Origin: an uncultured Bacteroidales bacterium
GTDB lineage: Bacteria; Bacteroidota; Bacteroidia; Bacteroidales; FEN-979
NCBI GenBank assembly: GCA_903945175.1
Contig: CAJAUM010000113.1
Span: forward strand, 1 to 64,000
Reading direction: 5' to 3'
Length of the DNA: 64,000 nucleotides
Numbering within the stretch: the stretch's first letter is position 1; every line of letters starts with the position of its first letter. The position numbers and the translations under genes are program-made. Shown here piece after piece: positions 53,064-63,302 of the stretch. Below the pieces are notes generated by a model, which ran no database searches, had not been told where the DNA came from, and saw only the letters and a program-made list of their open reading frames with translations.

Positions 53064-53126
53064 GTCATTCGTCACTCGCCATTCGTCACTCGTCACTCGT
53101 CATTCGTCATTCGTCACTCGTCATTC
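53064..53126 (-). repeat. Heptamer tandem array F (9 units)
   Basis: Nine units of GTCATTC/GTCACTC (one GCCATTC) on the plus strand fill the space between two convergent genes. The TGA-rich strand is the minus strand. The stop codon and last codons (MTSDE) of the rifampicin-phosphotransferase-like gene are read from it. Confidence 0.94.
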
Positions 53127-55506
53127 TTTCTATGATTCCCCTGTTTCCGTCGAGTCTCACCAATTCACCATCCTGAAGAAACCGTTTTGCACCTTTGGCT
53201 CCAACCACGGCAGGAATGCCATATTCACGGGCCACTACAGCCCCGTGTGAAAGCGGACTGCCTATTTCGGTGATCAGCCCGGCTATGATGCTGAAATAGG
53301 GGGTCCATCCGATGTCGGTAAAGGATGCCACCATAATTTCCCCCTCAAGCAATTGTTCGGCATCGGCAAGGGTATGGATGATCCTGGCCCGTCCTTCAAC
53401 GATACCGCTGCTTACAGGAGTTCCCATTAACTGTCCCTCGGTGATTTCAATTTTCACCTCCTGCTCAAGCGGCTCCGGTATGCCAAAACTGACCTCTTCG
53501 AACACAAGTTTATCCAATTCAGGTAAAATCAGGCGACGTTTGCCGGCTTTTACTTTCCATGATGGATCGTGGTCAATCAATAGATGACCGATCTCTTCAT
53601 GGGTGAGGAAATAGATCTGATCAGGGTCATCGATCAAACCCGCAGCTGACATATGTTCAGCCAGTTTCCTATATCCTTTTCGAATGGTACTTACCATTTT
53701 GATTGACAATGCTTTGGTGATTTCCCTGCGCGCTACTGCCTTGCGCGCTGTAGGAATCATGGTACGAAGGATACTTCGTTTGACAAACGACAGGTGACTG
53801 AGCGCCTCCCTGATTTCAGTGGGGACATTGTGCGACACGTGTTTTATTTCACCAATCCGAACGCGGGTTTGAAGGGTCCGTATAAGTTGCTGAGGATTCT
53901 CCTCCCATGTTTTCTCCCTGAGCTCCGATTCACGCACACACCGGTGGCCGTGTCGTTCGATGAAGGCTAAGAATTGCCTGGCTATTTCGTGAGGTGCATC
54001 AAGCCTGAGCATGGATAACGCTTCAGAAGGGGAGGAGGCGATAAACTTTGCTGAAAATTGATCATCCTTGCGGATCAGCGATGCAAAACGCTCCAGAGAT
54101 TTTACCGCATCGGCGCTTTCGATTTCCGGAATATCCATGAGGAGCATGGTGGCGATGTGGTGGTCCTCTGCCGTTGGAAAACGCTTGTCGCCGGTCATGA
54201 TGCGCATGAAGGCTGAATAAAGGGTTCCTGACTGGGCGGAGGTGCCCAAATGATGCCCGAAACCAATCCCAAGCTGGAATCGCGCTTTTTCCAGCTTTGC
54301 ATGCATCTGTTGCATGGTGCAGTTGGTATCAATCCTGAAACCGGACTCCAGTTTCTTCAGGCGCTCAAGGTGCTTAACCGCGCTCGCCGTATTGATGAGC
54401 TGGCGAAAGAAGTTCATCACCCTCACCGGCCACATCACCTCCGCTTTGGCTTCAATTCCGGGAAATACTTTGCCGCTGAGGGCAAACTGCACATCAGAGG
54501 CTTTATTGAGCCACACATTTTTAGGATAATCCATCATGTGACTCATGTTGATAAACAGCCGGTTATAAAACATCTGGATGTAACGGGGAGCAGTGCGGTC
54601 TTTCAGTTTAAAGGCACCTGCCCGCTGGGCCAATATGGTCATGCCATAGTCGATGGCTTCGGCGGTGACTGACCAGGTGAGGGGAGTAGCAACCCCTGGC
54701 ATCATCTCTCCGATATTCCCGAGTGTCCAGATATTATCACACTGCCCTTTGACAGTATCCAGTTCGTTGTAATGCACCTCATCGAGCGTAGTGACCGGCC
54801 TTACCTGGAGCCAGTGTAAAATGCCTTGATGATCGATGACCCATTCAAGATCGATTGGTTGTTTGATGTGGTTTTCAGCATAGAGCGTCCCATCCAGGAT
54901 CTCCTTCAGGTGTGTTTCATCAAGCAGCCGGCCATTTTTGCTGACCTCTGTTCCAAGATTCGAACCGCTCCGGTAAATTTCGTAGTGATGTGCATCCTTC
55001 ATGCCGCTCACCAATTCTTCTCCTTTTCCGGTGACGGCATTGACCATGATCTTATCACGGCGATTGTTAACAGGGTTTACTGAAAATACAACCCCGGCCA
55101 CGCGTGCATCCACCATGTTCTGAAGGATTACGGAAATGCGCAGGTCAGCATCCGATAGCAGGTTTCCTGAGTAGGACCTTACCCGCCTGGCTCCGGCGGC
55201 AGTAATGCATTTATGGATGGCATCTTTGATCTCTTCGAATGAATTCAGATCGAGAAAAGTTTCGAATTGACCGGCGAAGGAAGCGGCGTTCCCATCTTCG
55301 CTTACCGCTGATGAACGAACGGCTTTGGGCCCATCGCCCAACCTGGTAAGGCATGCCCGGAGAAGTTCATTGTCAATCTTTTGATTCTCAGGATGTATCA
55401 GCACAAATGCTTCAGGAACTCTGAAACCCAGGTTCTTGAGCAACTGCAATCCTTTCGCTTTCCCCCCAACCGGTTCGTCTTGTATATCTTGAATAAACTT
55501 GATCAA
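53107..55506 (-). CDS. PEP-synthase/rifampicin-phosphotransferase-like enzyme
   Basis: A 799-residue three-part phosphotransferase: ATP-grasp domain (about 1-265, with GGKAKGL and AVRSSAVSEDG), a large substrate domain (about 270-690, with GEMMPGVATPLTWS), and a swivelling phospho-His domain with the catalytic His in PLSHGAVVAREYGIPAVVG. The domain order is that of rifampicin phosphotransferase rather than classical PEP synthase, which has a C-terminal PEP barrel. The acceptor here is unknown. Start is TTG 55506, the only option after an in-frame stop. Its last codons and TGA lie in array F. The lipocalin-like gene ends 49 bp upstream, so they are likely co-transcribed. Confidence 0.82.
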   Translation of the reverse strand: MIKFIQDIQDEPVGGKAKGLQLLKNLGFRVPEAFVLIHPENQKIDNELLRACLTRLGDGPKAVRSSAVSEDGNAASFAGQFETFLDLNSFEEIKDAIHKCITAAGARRVRSYSGNLLSDADLRISVILQNMVDARVAGVVFSVNPVNNRRDKIMVNAVTGKGEELVSGMKDAHHYEIYRSGSNLGTEVSKNGRLLDETHLKEILDGTLYAENHIKQPIDLEWVIDHQGILHWLQVRPVTTLDEVHYNELDTVKGQCDNIWTLGNIGEMMPGVATPLTWSVTAEAIDYGMTILAQRAGAFKLKDRTAPRYIQMFYNRLFINMSHMMDYPKNVWLNKASDVQFALSGKVFPGIEAKAEVMWPVRVMNFFRQLINTASAVKHLERLKKLESGFRIDTNCTMQQMHAKLEKARFQLGIGFGHHLGTSAQSGTLYSAFMRIMTGDKRFPTAEDHHIATMLLMDIPEIESADAVKSLERFASLIRKDDQFSAKFIASSPSEALSMLRLDAPHEIARQFLAFIERHGHRCVRESELREKTWEENPQQLIRTLQTRVRIGEIKHVSHNVPTEIREALSHLSFVKRSILRTMIPTARKAVARREITKALSIKMVSTIRKGYRKLAEHMSAAGLIDDPDQIYFLTHEEIGHLLIDHDPSWKVKAGKRRLILPELDKLVFEEVSFGIPEPLEQEVKIEITEGQLMGTPVSSGIVEGRARIIHTLADAEQLLEGEIMVASFTDIGWTPYFSIIAGLITEIGSPLSHGAVVAREYGIPAVVGAKGAKRFLQDGELVRLDGNRGIIERMTSDE

Positions 55507-55555
55507 CCTTTCGAATTATGCCGTCAAACATTAATTTTTATTGATTCCCCGCATT

Positions 55556-56566
55556 TCAGATCTGATATTTGTCGGCATGAAAACCGAACTCAACCATGCC
55601 AACTCCATCAATGCCATCGAATTTGTAGGTGCCGATGCCTTCACGCATCATGTATTTGCCATCATGCAGGTAGGGGAACTCTCCATGACGCTGGAATTCA
55701 AGCTGATGAATTTTTCCGCTTCGGGTTTTAATTTCAATGATTCCATGATCGGGAAGAAGCTTCTCTCTCGAAACGGTCTCCAGATCAGTACATTCAACTA
55801 TCGCATCGGTAGTGCCATCAGCAGCCGTAATAAAACCGGCCGTAAGCCTTCCGAGGAACTGCCACTTGATGGTGGTCACGGTCCAATGAATGCCAGCGTC
55901 AGAGACCCCGGTAATCCAGTAATGCCGGTCCCAGGTAATCCAGTTCCGCGAACCAAAAGAGTGGTCGCGTGAAGCCATCATGTTCAGATTAAATATTTTG
56001 TCATCCAATGTGATGGTCCCTTTGAATCTTCCGGTTTGTTCATAATGTACCTGGTGGGTGTCTTTCATGTGGAAGAAAAATTCCCTGGTCCATTTTTCAG
56101 AGGCAATGGCTTTTGCAATGGCAGTATGATCTGAGCTTTTGGCAAAATCATAAATGGGGTGGTCGCCGGTAAACACCATATTCGCTTTACATGCATGGGC
56201 TATGCCGGCACGGTCGTAAACGACGCCTTCGAAAGTGACCCTCCAGATTTTACCGGTTTCGATCGGTTCCCATTTTAGTGAGCCTTGCTGAAATCCGACG
56301 CCTTCATCGCCTGGCGAATTCCTGATTCCGAAATATCCGTGGTCTTTTAAAAAGAAATCAAACCAAAATTCATTGGCTCGTTTCGGTTTGCGAAAGGCCA
56401 TGCGCGTGATAAAGGCATTTCCCTGCTTGTCACCACCATAAAAATATGAACTGTCGTTGGGGTAAGGTTGGTTGTTGTCGACATGTTTCTCTTCAAGGTA
56501 GTCGACCGGGAACTGCCGGCTTTTGGTTCGTTTGACCATGAGCCTGGCAATGAATTGTTTGAGCAT
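55556..56566 (-). CDS. Lipocalin/CrtC-like beta-barrel protein, partner of the phosphotransferase
   Basis: A 336-residue protein without a signal peptide. The sequence suggests two beta-rich halves of the hydroxyneurosporene-synthase (CrtC)/DUF7064 type, with SSYFYGGDKQGNAF near residue 40 and the hallmark SRDHSFGSRNW near 200. These folds bind hydrophobic ligands. No catalytic function is known. It lies directly upstream of the phosphotransferase-like gene on the same strand. From memory, a similar domain precedes a PEP-synthase-like module in a single animal protein. Confidence 0.6.
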   Translation of the reverse strand: MLKQFIARLMVKRTKSRQFPVDYLEEKHVDNNQPYPNDSSYFYGGDKQGNAFITRMAFRKPKRANEFWFDFFLKDHGYFGIRNSPGDEGVGFQQGSLKWEPIETGKIWRVTFEGVVYDRAGIAHACKANMVFTGDHPIYDFAKSSDHTAIAKAIASEKWTREFFFHMKDTHQVHYEQTGRFKGTITLDDKIFNLNMMASRDHSFGSRNWITWDRHYWITGVSDAGIHWTVTTIKWQFLGRLTAGFITAADGTTDAIVECTDLETVSREKLLPDHGIIEIKTRSGKIHQLEFQRHGEFPYLHDGKYMMREGIGTYKFDGIDGVGMVEFGFHADKYQI

Positions 56567-56614
56567 TATTTAGTTTGATTTGGGGGTGCAAATTTAATAA
56601 TTAATCAGATGGAT

Positions 56615-58549
56615 TTAGGGCCTTTTTTTTGATTTTGGTTTGCGATCTTTTGCAGGGTATGACCGGTCTTCGCGCCCTTTTAACATCTCATCTTCCCATG
56701 GTTTGCGTTTCTTTTCCGGATCTGTACTCTCCTGTTTTTCTTTTGTCTTGTATGTTTTTTCTGAGCTTTTGGATTCTTTTGAGCCACGGTACTCCTTCCC
56801 CTCTCTGAAATCCTTACCGCCTTTGAACTCTTTTTTGCCTTTAAAGTTATCCTTCTTGCCAAAGGTTCTTTTTTCGTTCGCAATTACCTGAGCCTGACCA
56901 GAGGCTATGTCAACAGAGAGATTTGAACCTTTGAATTCGGCTTCACTAAGCGACTGGGCAAGAAATTTGGCATATTCGGTATCCACTTCAAAAATCCCGT
57001 CGTTTTTCCCAAGGCTGATATCTCCGATGCGGATTCTTTTCCCCGGGCTGCTTGCATTGATCAGTTCAATGAGGGTATTTGGATAGAGGCCGTCGGCTTT
57101 ACCCACGTTGATCGCAAGGCGTGTAAATGCAGTTACCTCCTTACGGGAATCACTGCGGCCTCCTTTGTCACGGAAGGATTCCTTACCACCTTTATCCCTG
57201 AAGGCTTCACGGCCCTTTTCTTCATAAACATTGATGTCCTTCGCATGTCGGTAGTATTCAAGGAAACGGTTGAACTCAAGCGCCACAAAACGCTTTATGA
57301 CATCCTCTTTTTCAAGCCATTCCAACTTTTTGTAGATGGCAGGGAGGAACGGATCAATTTCGGCATGTTCGATTTCTACATTTTCCATTTTATTGATCAG
57401 GTTGAATAGCTGCTTTTCACAGATTTCACGCCCGCCAGGAACTTTTGCCGCAATAAATGGCTTATTGATCAGTTTTTCGATTTGCCTGATATAATGTTTT
57501 TCTTTCAGGTTGATGATGGCTATGGATGTTCCCGCTTTTCCGGCACGCCCGGTCCTTCCGCTGCGGTGTGTGTATGCCGAAAGGTCGTCCGGAAGCGCAT
57601 AATTGATGATGTGGGTGAGGTCGTTCACATCCAGTCCGCGGGCTGCGACGTCTGTTGCAACCAGCAGTTGCACGTGCCTGATCCTGAATTTTTGCATAAC
57701 GCTGTCGCGCTGTACCTGCGACAAATCGCCGTGAAGTGCTTCCGCATTGTAGCCATCGCCAATCAGTTTGTCAGCAATTTCCTGGGTATCGATGCGGGTG
57801 CGGCAAAATACAATACCGTAGATGGAGGGATAAAAGTCAACAATACGTTTCAATGCGGTGTATTTATCCCTGGCATGCACCGTATAGTATAGATGCTTAA
57901 TATTTTCAGCGCCTGCGTTGCGATCACCAATGGTTATCTCAACTGGATTTTTCATGTAATTTTTAGCAATGGCAGCTACCTCCCTGGGCATGGTGGCCGA
58001 AAACAGGAGTGTGTTCCGGTTTTCCGGTACTTCGGCAAGAATTTCGTTGATGCTTTCCTGAAAACCCATATTGAGCATTTCATCTGCTTCATCAAGGACT
58101 ACGGAATGAACATCACGCAGTTTGATTGCTTTCCGATGCATCAGGTCGATCAATCGCCCCGGAGTGGCTACAACGATCTGAACTCCTCTTTTCAAGGCTT
58201 TTATCTGAACGTCGTAGCTGCTGCCGCCGTAAACCGGAAGCACGTGAAGATCGTCAATGTATTTTGCAAAATCGTTGAGGTCGCCGGCGATCTGTACGCA
58301 TAATTCCCTGGTAGGAGAAAGGATGAGCACCTGCGGAAGTGCATTGTCCGTATCAATTTGCTGGATCAGGGGCAGTCCATAGGCTGCAGTTTTTCCAGTG
58401 CCCGTCTGTGCCAGGGCAACAATATCAGTTTTTTCGCCCAAAAGCAATGGGATTACTTTCTGCTGCACAGGCATTGGAACTTCAAAACCCAGATCAACCA
58501 GGGCCAGCACGATTTCTTTGCTTATGCCCAATTCTTCAAATGTAACCAT
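56615..58549 (-). CDS. deaD: DEAD-box RNA helicase with DbpA-type RNA-binding domain
   Basis: A 644-residue SF2 helicase. The core (about 1-370) has AQTGTGKT, the DEAD box in LDEADEML, SAT, and HRSGRTGRAG. A DbpA/CsdA RNA-binding domain follows (about 480-560, RLAINVGKADGLYP) and then a Lys/Glu-rich tail (from about 565). Such proteins remodel ribosomal and messenger RNA, often in the cold. The symbol deaD is by similarity of layout. Confidence 0.92.
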   Translation of the reverse strand: MVTFEELGISKEIVLALVDLGFEVPMPVQQKVIPLLLGEKTDIVALAQTGTGKTAAYGLPLIQQIDTDNALPQVLILSPTRELCVQIAGDLNDFAKYIDDLHVLPVYGGSSYDVQIKALKRGVQIVVATPGRLIDLMHRKAIKLRDVHSVVLDEADEMLNMGFQESINEILAEVPENRNTLLFSATMPREVAAIAKNYMKNPVEITIGDRNAGAENIKHLYYTVHARDKYTALKRIVDFYPSIYGIVFCRTRIDTQEIADKLIGDGYNAEALHGDLSQVQRDSVMQKFRIRHVQLLVATDVAARGLDVNDLTHIINYALPDDLSAYTHRSGRTGRAGKAGTSIAIINLKEKHYIRQIEKLINKPFIAAKVPGGREICEKQLFNLINKMENVEIEHAEIDPFLPAIYKKLEWLEKEDVIKRFVALEFNRFLEYYRHAKDINVYEEKGREAFRDKGGKESFRDKGGRSDSRKEVTAFTRLAINVGKADGLYPNTLIELINASSPGKRIRIGDISLGKNDGIFEVDTEYAKFLAQSLSEAEFKGSNLSVDIASGQAQVIANEKRTFGKKDNFKGKKEFKGGKDFREGKEYRGSKESKSSEKTYKTKEKQESTDPEKKRKPWEDEMLKGREDRSYPAKDRKPKSKKRP

Positions 58550-58572
58550 GTAATTTTTTTATTAGTAATCGT

Positions 58573-60000
58573 TTACTCTTTTCTTAATACTACATATTTG
58601 ATTTCGCGGCCATCATCCCAGGCTGAAAAATTGATCTCACGCACCAACCCGGGAGTTTTTAGCAACGCGTCAAGTGCGATGTTGGTCTCCACAACAGCAA
58701 ACCAGTTATCCCAAACCACCTGATCGCCAGGCTGCAACAAAGCGAGGTTTTGCCAGGTAAGGTCCTGACGACGCCCGACATCGAAATGGTCAAGATTTAG
58801 TGCTTCGCTGAGATAGGGATCCGTATATAAAAACGTATGCCGTTCGTAAAGGGGATTTGTTTTCACGTGTGCAGCAACGGCACCGGCCATGGTCTGTTTC
58901 ATGGTCAGCTTCATCTCTTTTTCAAAGTTGATCGCTGCCGGGTTGCCTGTAAAGGGAAATATTACAACATAGGCCAAAAGGAGTCCTCCTGCAATGTAAT
59001 TGACGATTTTCTTCCCTGATAAAAATTCGAACGTAAGCAAGTTGTATCCTCTTAAGGCCATAAGGCTGATCAATGGGGCAACTCCAAGAAGGACACGTTT
59101 TAATCCCATGGAGTTGAAAATTCCTAAATTCCAGAACAATGAATGGGCAATAAAAAAAAGAAAAAAACCGATGAAAACCAGGATTGTTTCGTTTTGTGAC
59201 AATTTAATGTTTTTTTTGATCCAGTGCCATGGATAACTGAAAATTCCGGCAGCCAGCAACAGATAAAGTGGAATTCCAATCACATAATTAAGCTGAATGG
59301 CGAAATGCATCAGCGGACCGCTTCCATATTTCGGTTCCAGGCTTGAATAGGGGATCTTGCTGAAAACCCAAAAAAAGTCATGGTGAACAAAGTATCCTGC
59401 GATTGCATAAACCAGATGTCCGCTCAGCAGCAAGGGAATATACTTCCATTGTTTATTTAACAGCAACCAGGTCCCAAAGACCACCAGGATGAGTAAACCT
59501 TCGGAGCGGACAAAGGGCATAAGCGAAGCCACCACCGATGCAGCAATGTATTGCTTGCGAATCGCAAGGAAAATAGCACCGATGAGGAAAAGGGCAAAAA
59601 GTGGTTCCGTGAGCCCTGAAAATGTCAGGATATAATTCAGCGGCATACAGATCAGGAATACGATAACAAGCCATGGGTTCGGTATGTGCAGTGCCCGTGC
59701 AGTCAGGTAAGTCAGGTGCATTGACAGCAGGGAGACAGAAAGATTGAACAATTTCATTCCAACAAATCCGAACTGGGCGAATGGCGAACTGATCAGCACG
59801 AACATGGGTTTGGCCCAGTGATCAAAGTAAAGTTCAGGATGAATGGGGGCATAACGGGCAAAAAGGTAATGCATGATGCTGTCACCATGATCACCGGTGC
59901 CATTAAAAAACACGATGGTCGTGATACCTGCCAATGCATATACTAAAAGCAGCAGGTAAATTGCATGCTGTTGAAAATATTGTAAAAGCTTGTCTCTCAT
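58573..60000 (-). CDS. Polytopic membrane protein, GT-C glycosyltransferase-like
   Basis: A 475-residue integral membrane protein with roughly ten to twelve helices and a soluble C-terminal end (about 375-475). The first external loop has DHGDSIMHYLFARY, resembling the acidic loop of GT-C mannosyl/arabinosyl-type transferases that use lipid-linked sugars. No precise family is assigned. Its start overlaps the stop of the sensor kinase gene by four bases, so it is coupled with it and with gapA. Confidence 0.75.
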   Translation of the reverse strand: MRDKLLQYFQQHAIYLLLLVYALAGITTIVFFNGTGDHGDSIMHYLFARYAPIHPELYFDHWAKPMFVLISSPFAQFGFVGMKLFNLSVSLLSMHLTYLTARALHIPNPWLVIVFLICMPLNYILTFSGLTEPLFALFLIGAIFLAIRKQYIAASVVASLMPFVRSEGLLILVVFGTWLLLNKQWKYIPLLLSGHLVYAIAGYFVHHDFFWVFSKIPYSSLEPKYGSGPLMHFAIQLNYVIGIPLYLLLAAGIFSYPWHWIKKNIKLSQNETILVFIGFFLFFIAHSLFWNLGIFNSMGLKRVLLGVAPLISLMALRGYNLLTFEFLSGKKIVNYIAGGLLLAYVVIFPFTGNPAAINFEKEMKLTMKQTMAGAVAAHVKTNPLYERHTFLYTDPYLSEALNLDHFDVGRRQDLTWQNLALLQPGDQVVWDNWFAVVETNIALDALLKTPGLVREINFSAWDDGREIKYVVLRKE

Positions 60001-61259
60001 CCATTCGGTATCGTAAAGAAAAATGATGCACCGTGTCCAACTTCTCCGGTCGCATAAATCTTGCCACCGTGCTTCTCAACGATCCTGCGCACTGTTGAAA
60101 GTCCGACACCTGTCCCGGGAAATTCATCCTGGGTGTGAAGCCTGACAAAAGGAGTGAAGAGATTATCGGCCTGATTTGGATTAAAACCAGCGCCGTTATC
60201 TTTTACACAAACGATGGTATGATCATCATTTTTCTGAGATTCAACATGCACCTCCGGATCAGGAGTATGCGAAGTGTACTTCCAGGCATTGCCAAGCAGG
60301 TTTTTCATTACAACCATCAAAAGACTGGCATCACCAGAGACAACCATCCCTTCTTCCACTACGAATTTGATCTTCCTGTCAGGATTGTCCTGACGGGTCC
60401 ATTCAATCACTTTTTTGGTCAGATCTGTGAGATCAACTTCCTGAAGGTCAACTTTGATATTGCCAGATCGCGAAAATTTGAGAAGGTCACTGATCATATC
60501 TGTCATTGAACGCACAGTTGAAAGAATGGTACTCAGATAGGAGTTGTCCTCTTCATTAAAATCCGTTTCGTGTTTTTGTTTAATCAGTTGTGTGCTGACG
60601 CTGATGTAGTTGAGTGGTGTGCGCAAGTCGTGGGAAATGGTATAGGAGAAAGATTCCAGGTCGCGGTTGGCGATGGCCAGGTTCTCGTTTGCCTGCTGGA
60701 GTTGTTTCTGAGCCTCAATCAATGCCCTGTTTTGTTCAATGGATGTTTCATAAACAGACAACAGCAAATCAAGGATCTGTTTACGTTCTGAATTTATGGC
60801 ATATCTGCTTCCCTTGAACATGATTTCAAGCATCATGTCCGTATTACCTGCATTGCGCAGCTCTCGGTTGGCTAATAGATAATTGACACGTGAAAGAAGA
60901 TATTTTGACTCAAACGGTTTGGTAATGAAATTATCAGCGCCAGACTGCAAGCCATGGATAATGTCCATCGGATCCTGCAGGGAGGTGAGCAGAATGACCG
61001 GTACCTCCATCAGCCCGGGTGTTGATTTAACCTTTTCACAAAATTCGTATCCATCCATTACAGGCATGACAACATCAGAAATGATGAGCATCGGGAATTC
61101 GTTCCCGGCAGCCTGAAAAGCTTCGGCTCCGTCATGGAAAACCTTAACCTTGTAATCATGCTGTTTTAATAAAGTCTTCACCATGGTGGCTTCCAACTGG
61201 GAATCTTCCACCACCATGATGTAACCTTCAATGTCCCCATGCCTGAAGCGATGGCTCAT
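59997..61259 (-). CDS. Response regulator-histidine kinase (REC-HisKA-HATPase)
   Basis: A 420-residue cytoplasmic signalling protein without membrane helices. An N-terminal receiver domain (about 12-130) has phospho-acceptor Asp62 in ISDVVMP. A coiled-coil linker (about 165-200) is followed by HisKA with His210 in SHDLRTPLNY and a HATPase_c domain (about 305-420, with N, G1 and G2 boxes such as DNGAGF and GTGVGLS). It probably receives phosphate at the receiver and relays it to an unlinked partner. It starts one base after the gapA stop. Confidence 0.9.
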   Translation of the reverse strand: MSHRFRHGDIEGYIMVVEDSQLEATMVKTLLKQHDYKVKVFHDGAEAFQAAGNEFPMLIISDVVMPVMDGYEFCEKVKSTPGLMEVPVILLTSLQDPMDIIHGLQSGADNFITKPFESKYLLSRVNYLLANRELRNAGNTDMMLEIMFKGSRYAINSERKQILDLLLSVYETSIEQNRALIEAQKQLQQANENLAIANRDLESFSYTISHDLRTPLNYISVSTQLIKQKHETDFNEEDNSYLSTILSTVRSMTDMISDLLKFSRSGNIKVDLQEVDLTDLTKKVIEWTRQDNPDRKIKFVVEEGMVVSGDASLLMVVMKNLLGNAWKYTSHTPDPEVHVESQKNDDHTIVCVKDNGAGFNPNQADNLFTPFVRLHTQDEFPGTGVGLSTVRRIVEKHGGKIYATGEVGHGASFFFTIPNG

Positions 61260-61260
61260 A

Positions 61261-62271
<1,011 letters not shown>

Positions 62272-62309
62272 TCATTGTTAATTTAGAGAATAAATAAATC
62301 ATAAAAATG

Positions 62310-62317
62310 CAAAATTA
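62310..62317 (-). promoter_or_regulatory. -7 box of gapA
   Basis: TAATTTTG on the minus strand, with a TTTG 16 bp further upstream (62334-62337). The spacing is shorter than usual, so the -33 assignment is weak. Confidence 0.45.
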
Positions 62318-62353
62318 AGGATTTAAATGATAGCAAAAAAACGTGTTAATAAT

Positions 62354-62384
62354 TTTGCCCAAAGGGATAAAAGTGTTAGCTTTA
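62354..62384 (+). promoter_or_regulatory. Promoter for the PPDK/PEPS regulatory protein gene
   Basis: TTTG, a 19-bp spacer and TAGCTTTA match seven of eight -7 positions. The -7 box ends 19 bases before the ATG. Confidence 0.6.
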
Positions 62385-62403
62385 TCAACTTCAATTGTGG
62401 TAA

Positions 62404-63201
62404 ATGAATAAAGTTTTTATCGTTTCCGATGGCACCGGACGTACAGCGGAACAGACCCTGATGGCTGCATTGACTCAATTTCCTGGAAATGAAGTTGAAA
62501 TCATTCAAAAAGGAGATATCCGCACCGAAATGCAGATTGAAGAGATCGTTTCCGAAGCTGTCAGTGAAAAGGGATTTATCGTTCATACCCTGGTCTCAGA
62601 AACCCTGCGCGAAGATATGCTGCGCATCAGCCGCATTCACAATATTGATGCGATTGACCTGATGGGGCCGCTGTTATCCCGGCTCGCACATCACTTCGCA
62701 GATTCACCAACAGGGGAGCCGGGCCTTTTTTTCTCGTTAAACAAAGAGTATTTCAAGCGCATTGATTCAATGCAGTTTGCATTTAATCATGATGATGGTC
62801 AGCGCGCTGAGGATTACGAAAAGGCCGAGATCGTACTGGTGGGTGTGTCGCGAACCTTTAAGACACCCCTCAGCATTTACCTTGCGTTCAAGGGATGGTT
62901 TGTAGCCAATTACCCCATCGTTATAGGTGTCGATTTGCCAGATTCACTCTCCAAAATGCCCTATGGGAGCGTGTTTGGTTTAATGACACAGGCCCACGAC
63001 CTGTCCAGCCTGCGAATTGTAAGGCAACAATACCTGGGCGGAGAAACCGGCGAATATTCATCTGTTAACTTTGTCCGAAAAGAGTTGAATTACGCGCAGA
63101 ATATTTTCAACCGCTTTGAATGGCCGGTGATCCAGGTGACGAACAAACCCATTGAAGAGATCGCTTCGGAAATTCTGGCTGTTAAACGGCGGATAGGCTA
63201 A
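62404..63201 (+). CDS. ppsR: Pyruvate,phosphate dikinase / PEP synthase regulatory protein
   Basis: A 265-residue bifunctional kinase/pyrophosphorylase of the DUF299 family. It inactivates PPDK or PEP synthase by ADP-dependent threonine phosphorylation and reactivates it with phosphate. The N-terminal FIVSDGTGRTAEQ and the P-loop-like GVSRTFKTPLS (about 147-157) are present. No PPDK gene is in this window; the rifampicin-phosphotransferase-like protein is not a known target. Confidence 0.93.
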   Translation: MNKVFIVSDGTGRTAEQTLMAALTQFPGNEVEIIQKGDIRTEMQIEEIVSEAVSEKGFIVHTLVSETLREDMLRISRIHNIDAIDLMGPLLSRLAHHFADSPTGEPGLFFSLNKEYFKRIDSMQFAFNHDDGQRAEDYEKAEIVLVGVSRTFKTPLSIYLAFKGWFVANYPIVIGVDLPDSLSKMPYGSVFGLMTQAHDLSSLRIVRQQYLGGETGEYSSVNFVRKELNYAQNIFNRFEWPVIQVTNKPIEEIASEILAVKRRIG

Positions 63202-63267
63202 TTGATCCCGGAAGGAAAAAATAGCTCCGCAAGCCTGGGAAGGCATCCAAATCTTAAAAATTTAGCG

Positions 63268-63275
63268 TAATTTTG
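63268..63275 (+). promoter_or_regulatory. -7 box of pyrG
   Basis: TAATTTTG, 27 bases upstream of the pyrG ATG. No TTTG is found at the expected -33 distance. Confidence 0.45.
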
Positions 63276-63302
63276 CAGGGATACTGACCTCAAATTATTT
63301 TC

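Noticed and set aside
55381-55972. Plus-strand ORFs (116 and 143 aa) opposite the lipocalin-like and phosphotransferase genes
   Set aside because: They are shadows of two real minus-strand genes, rich in Cys, His and Arg typical of wrong-frame translation.
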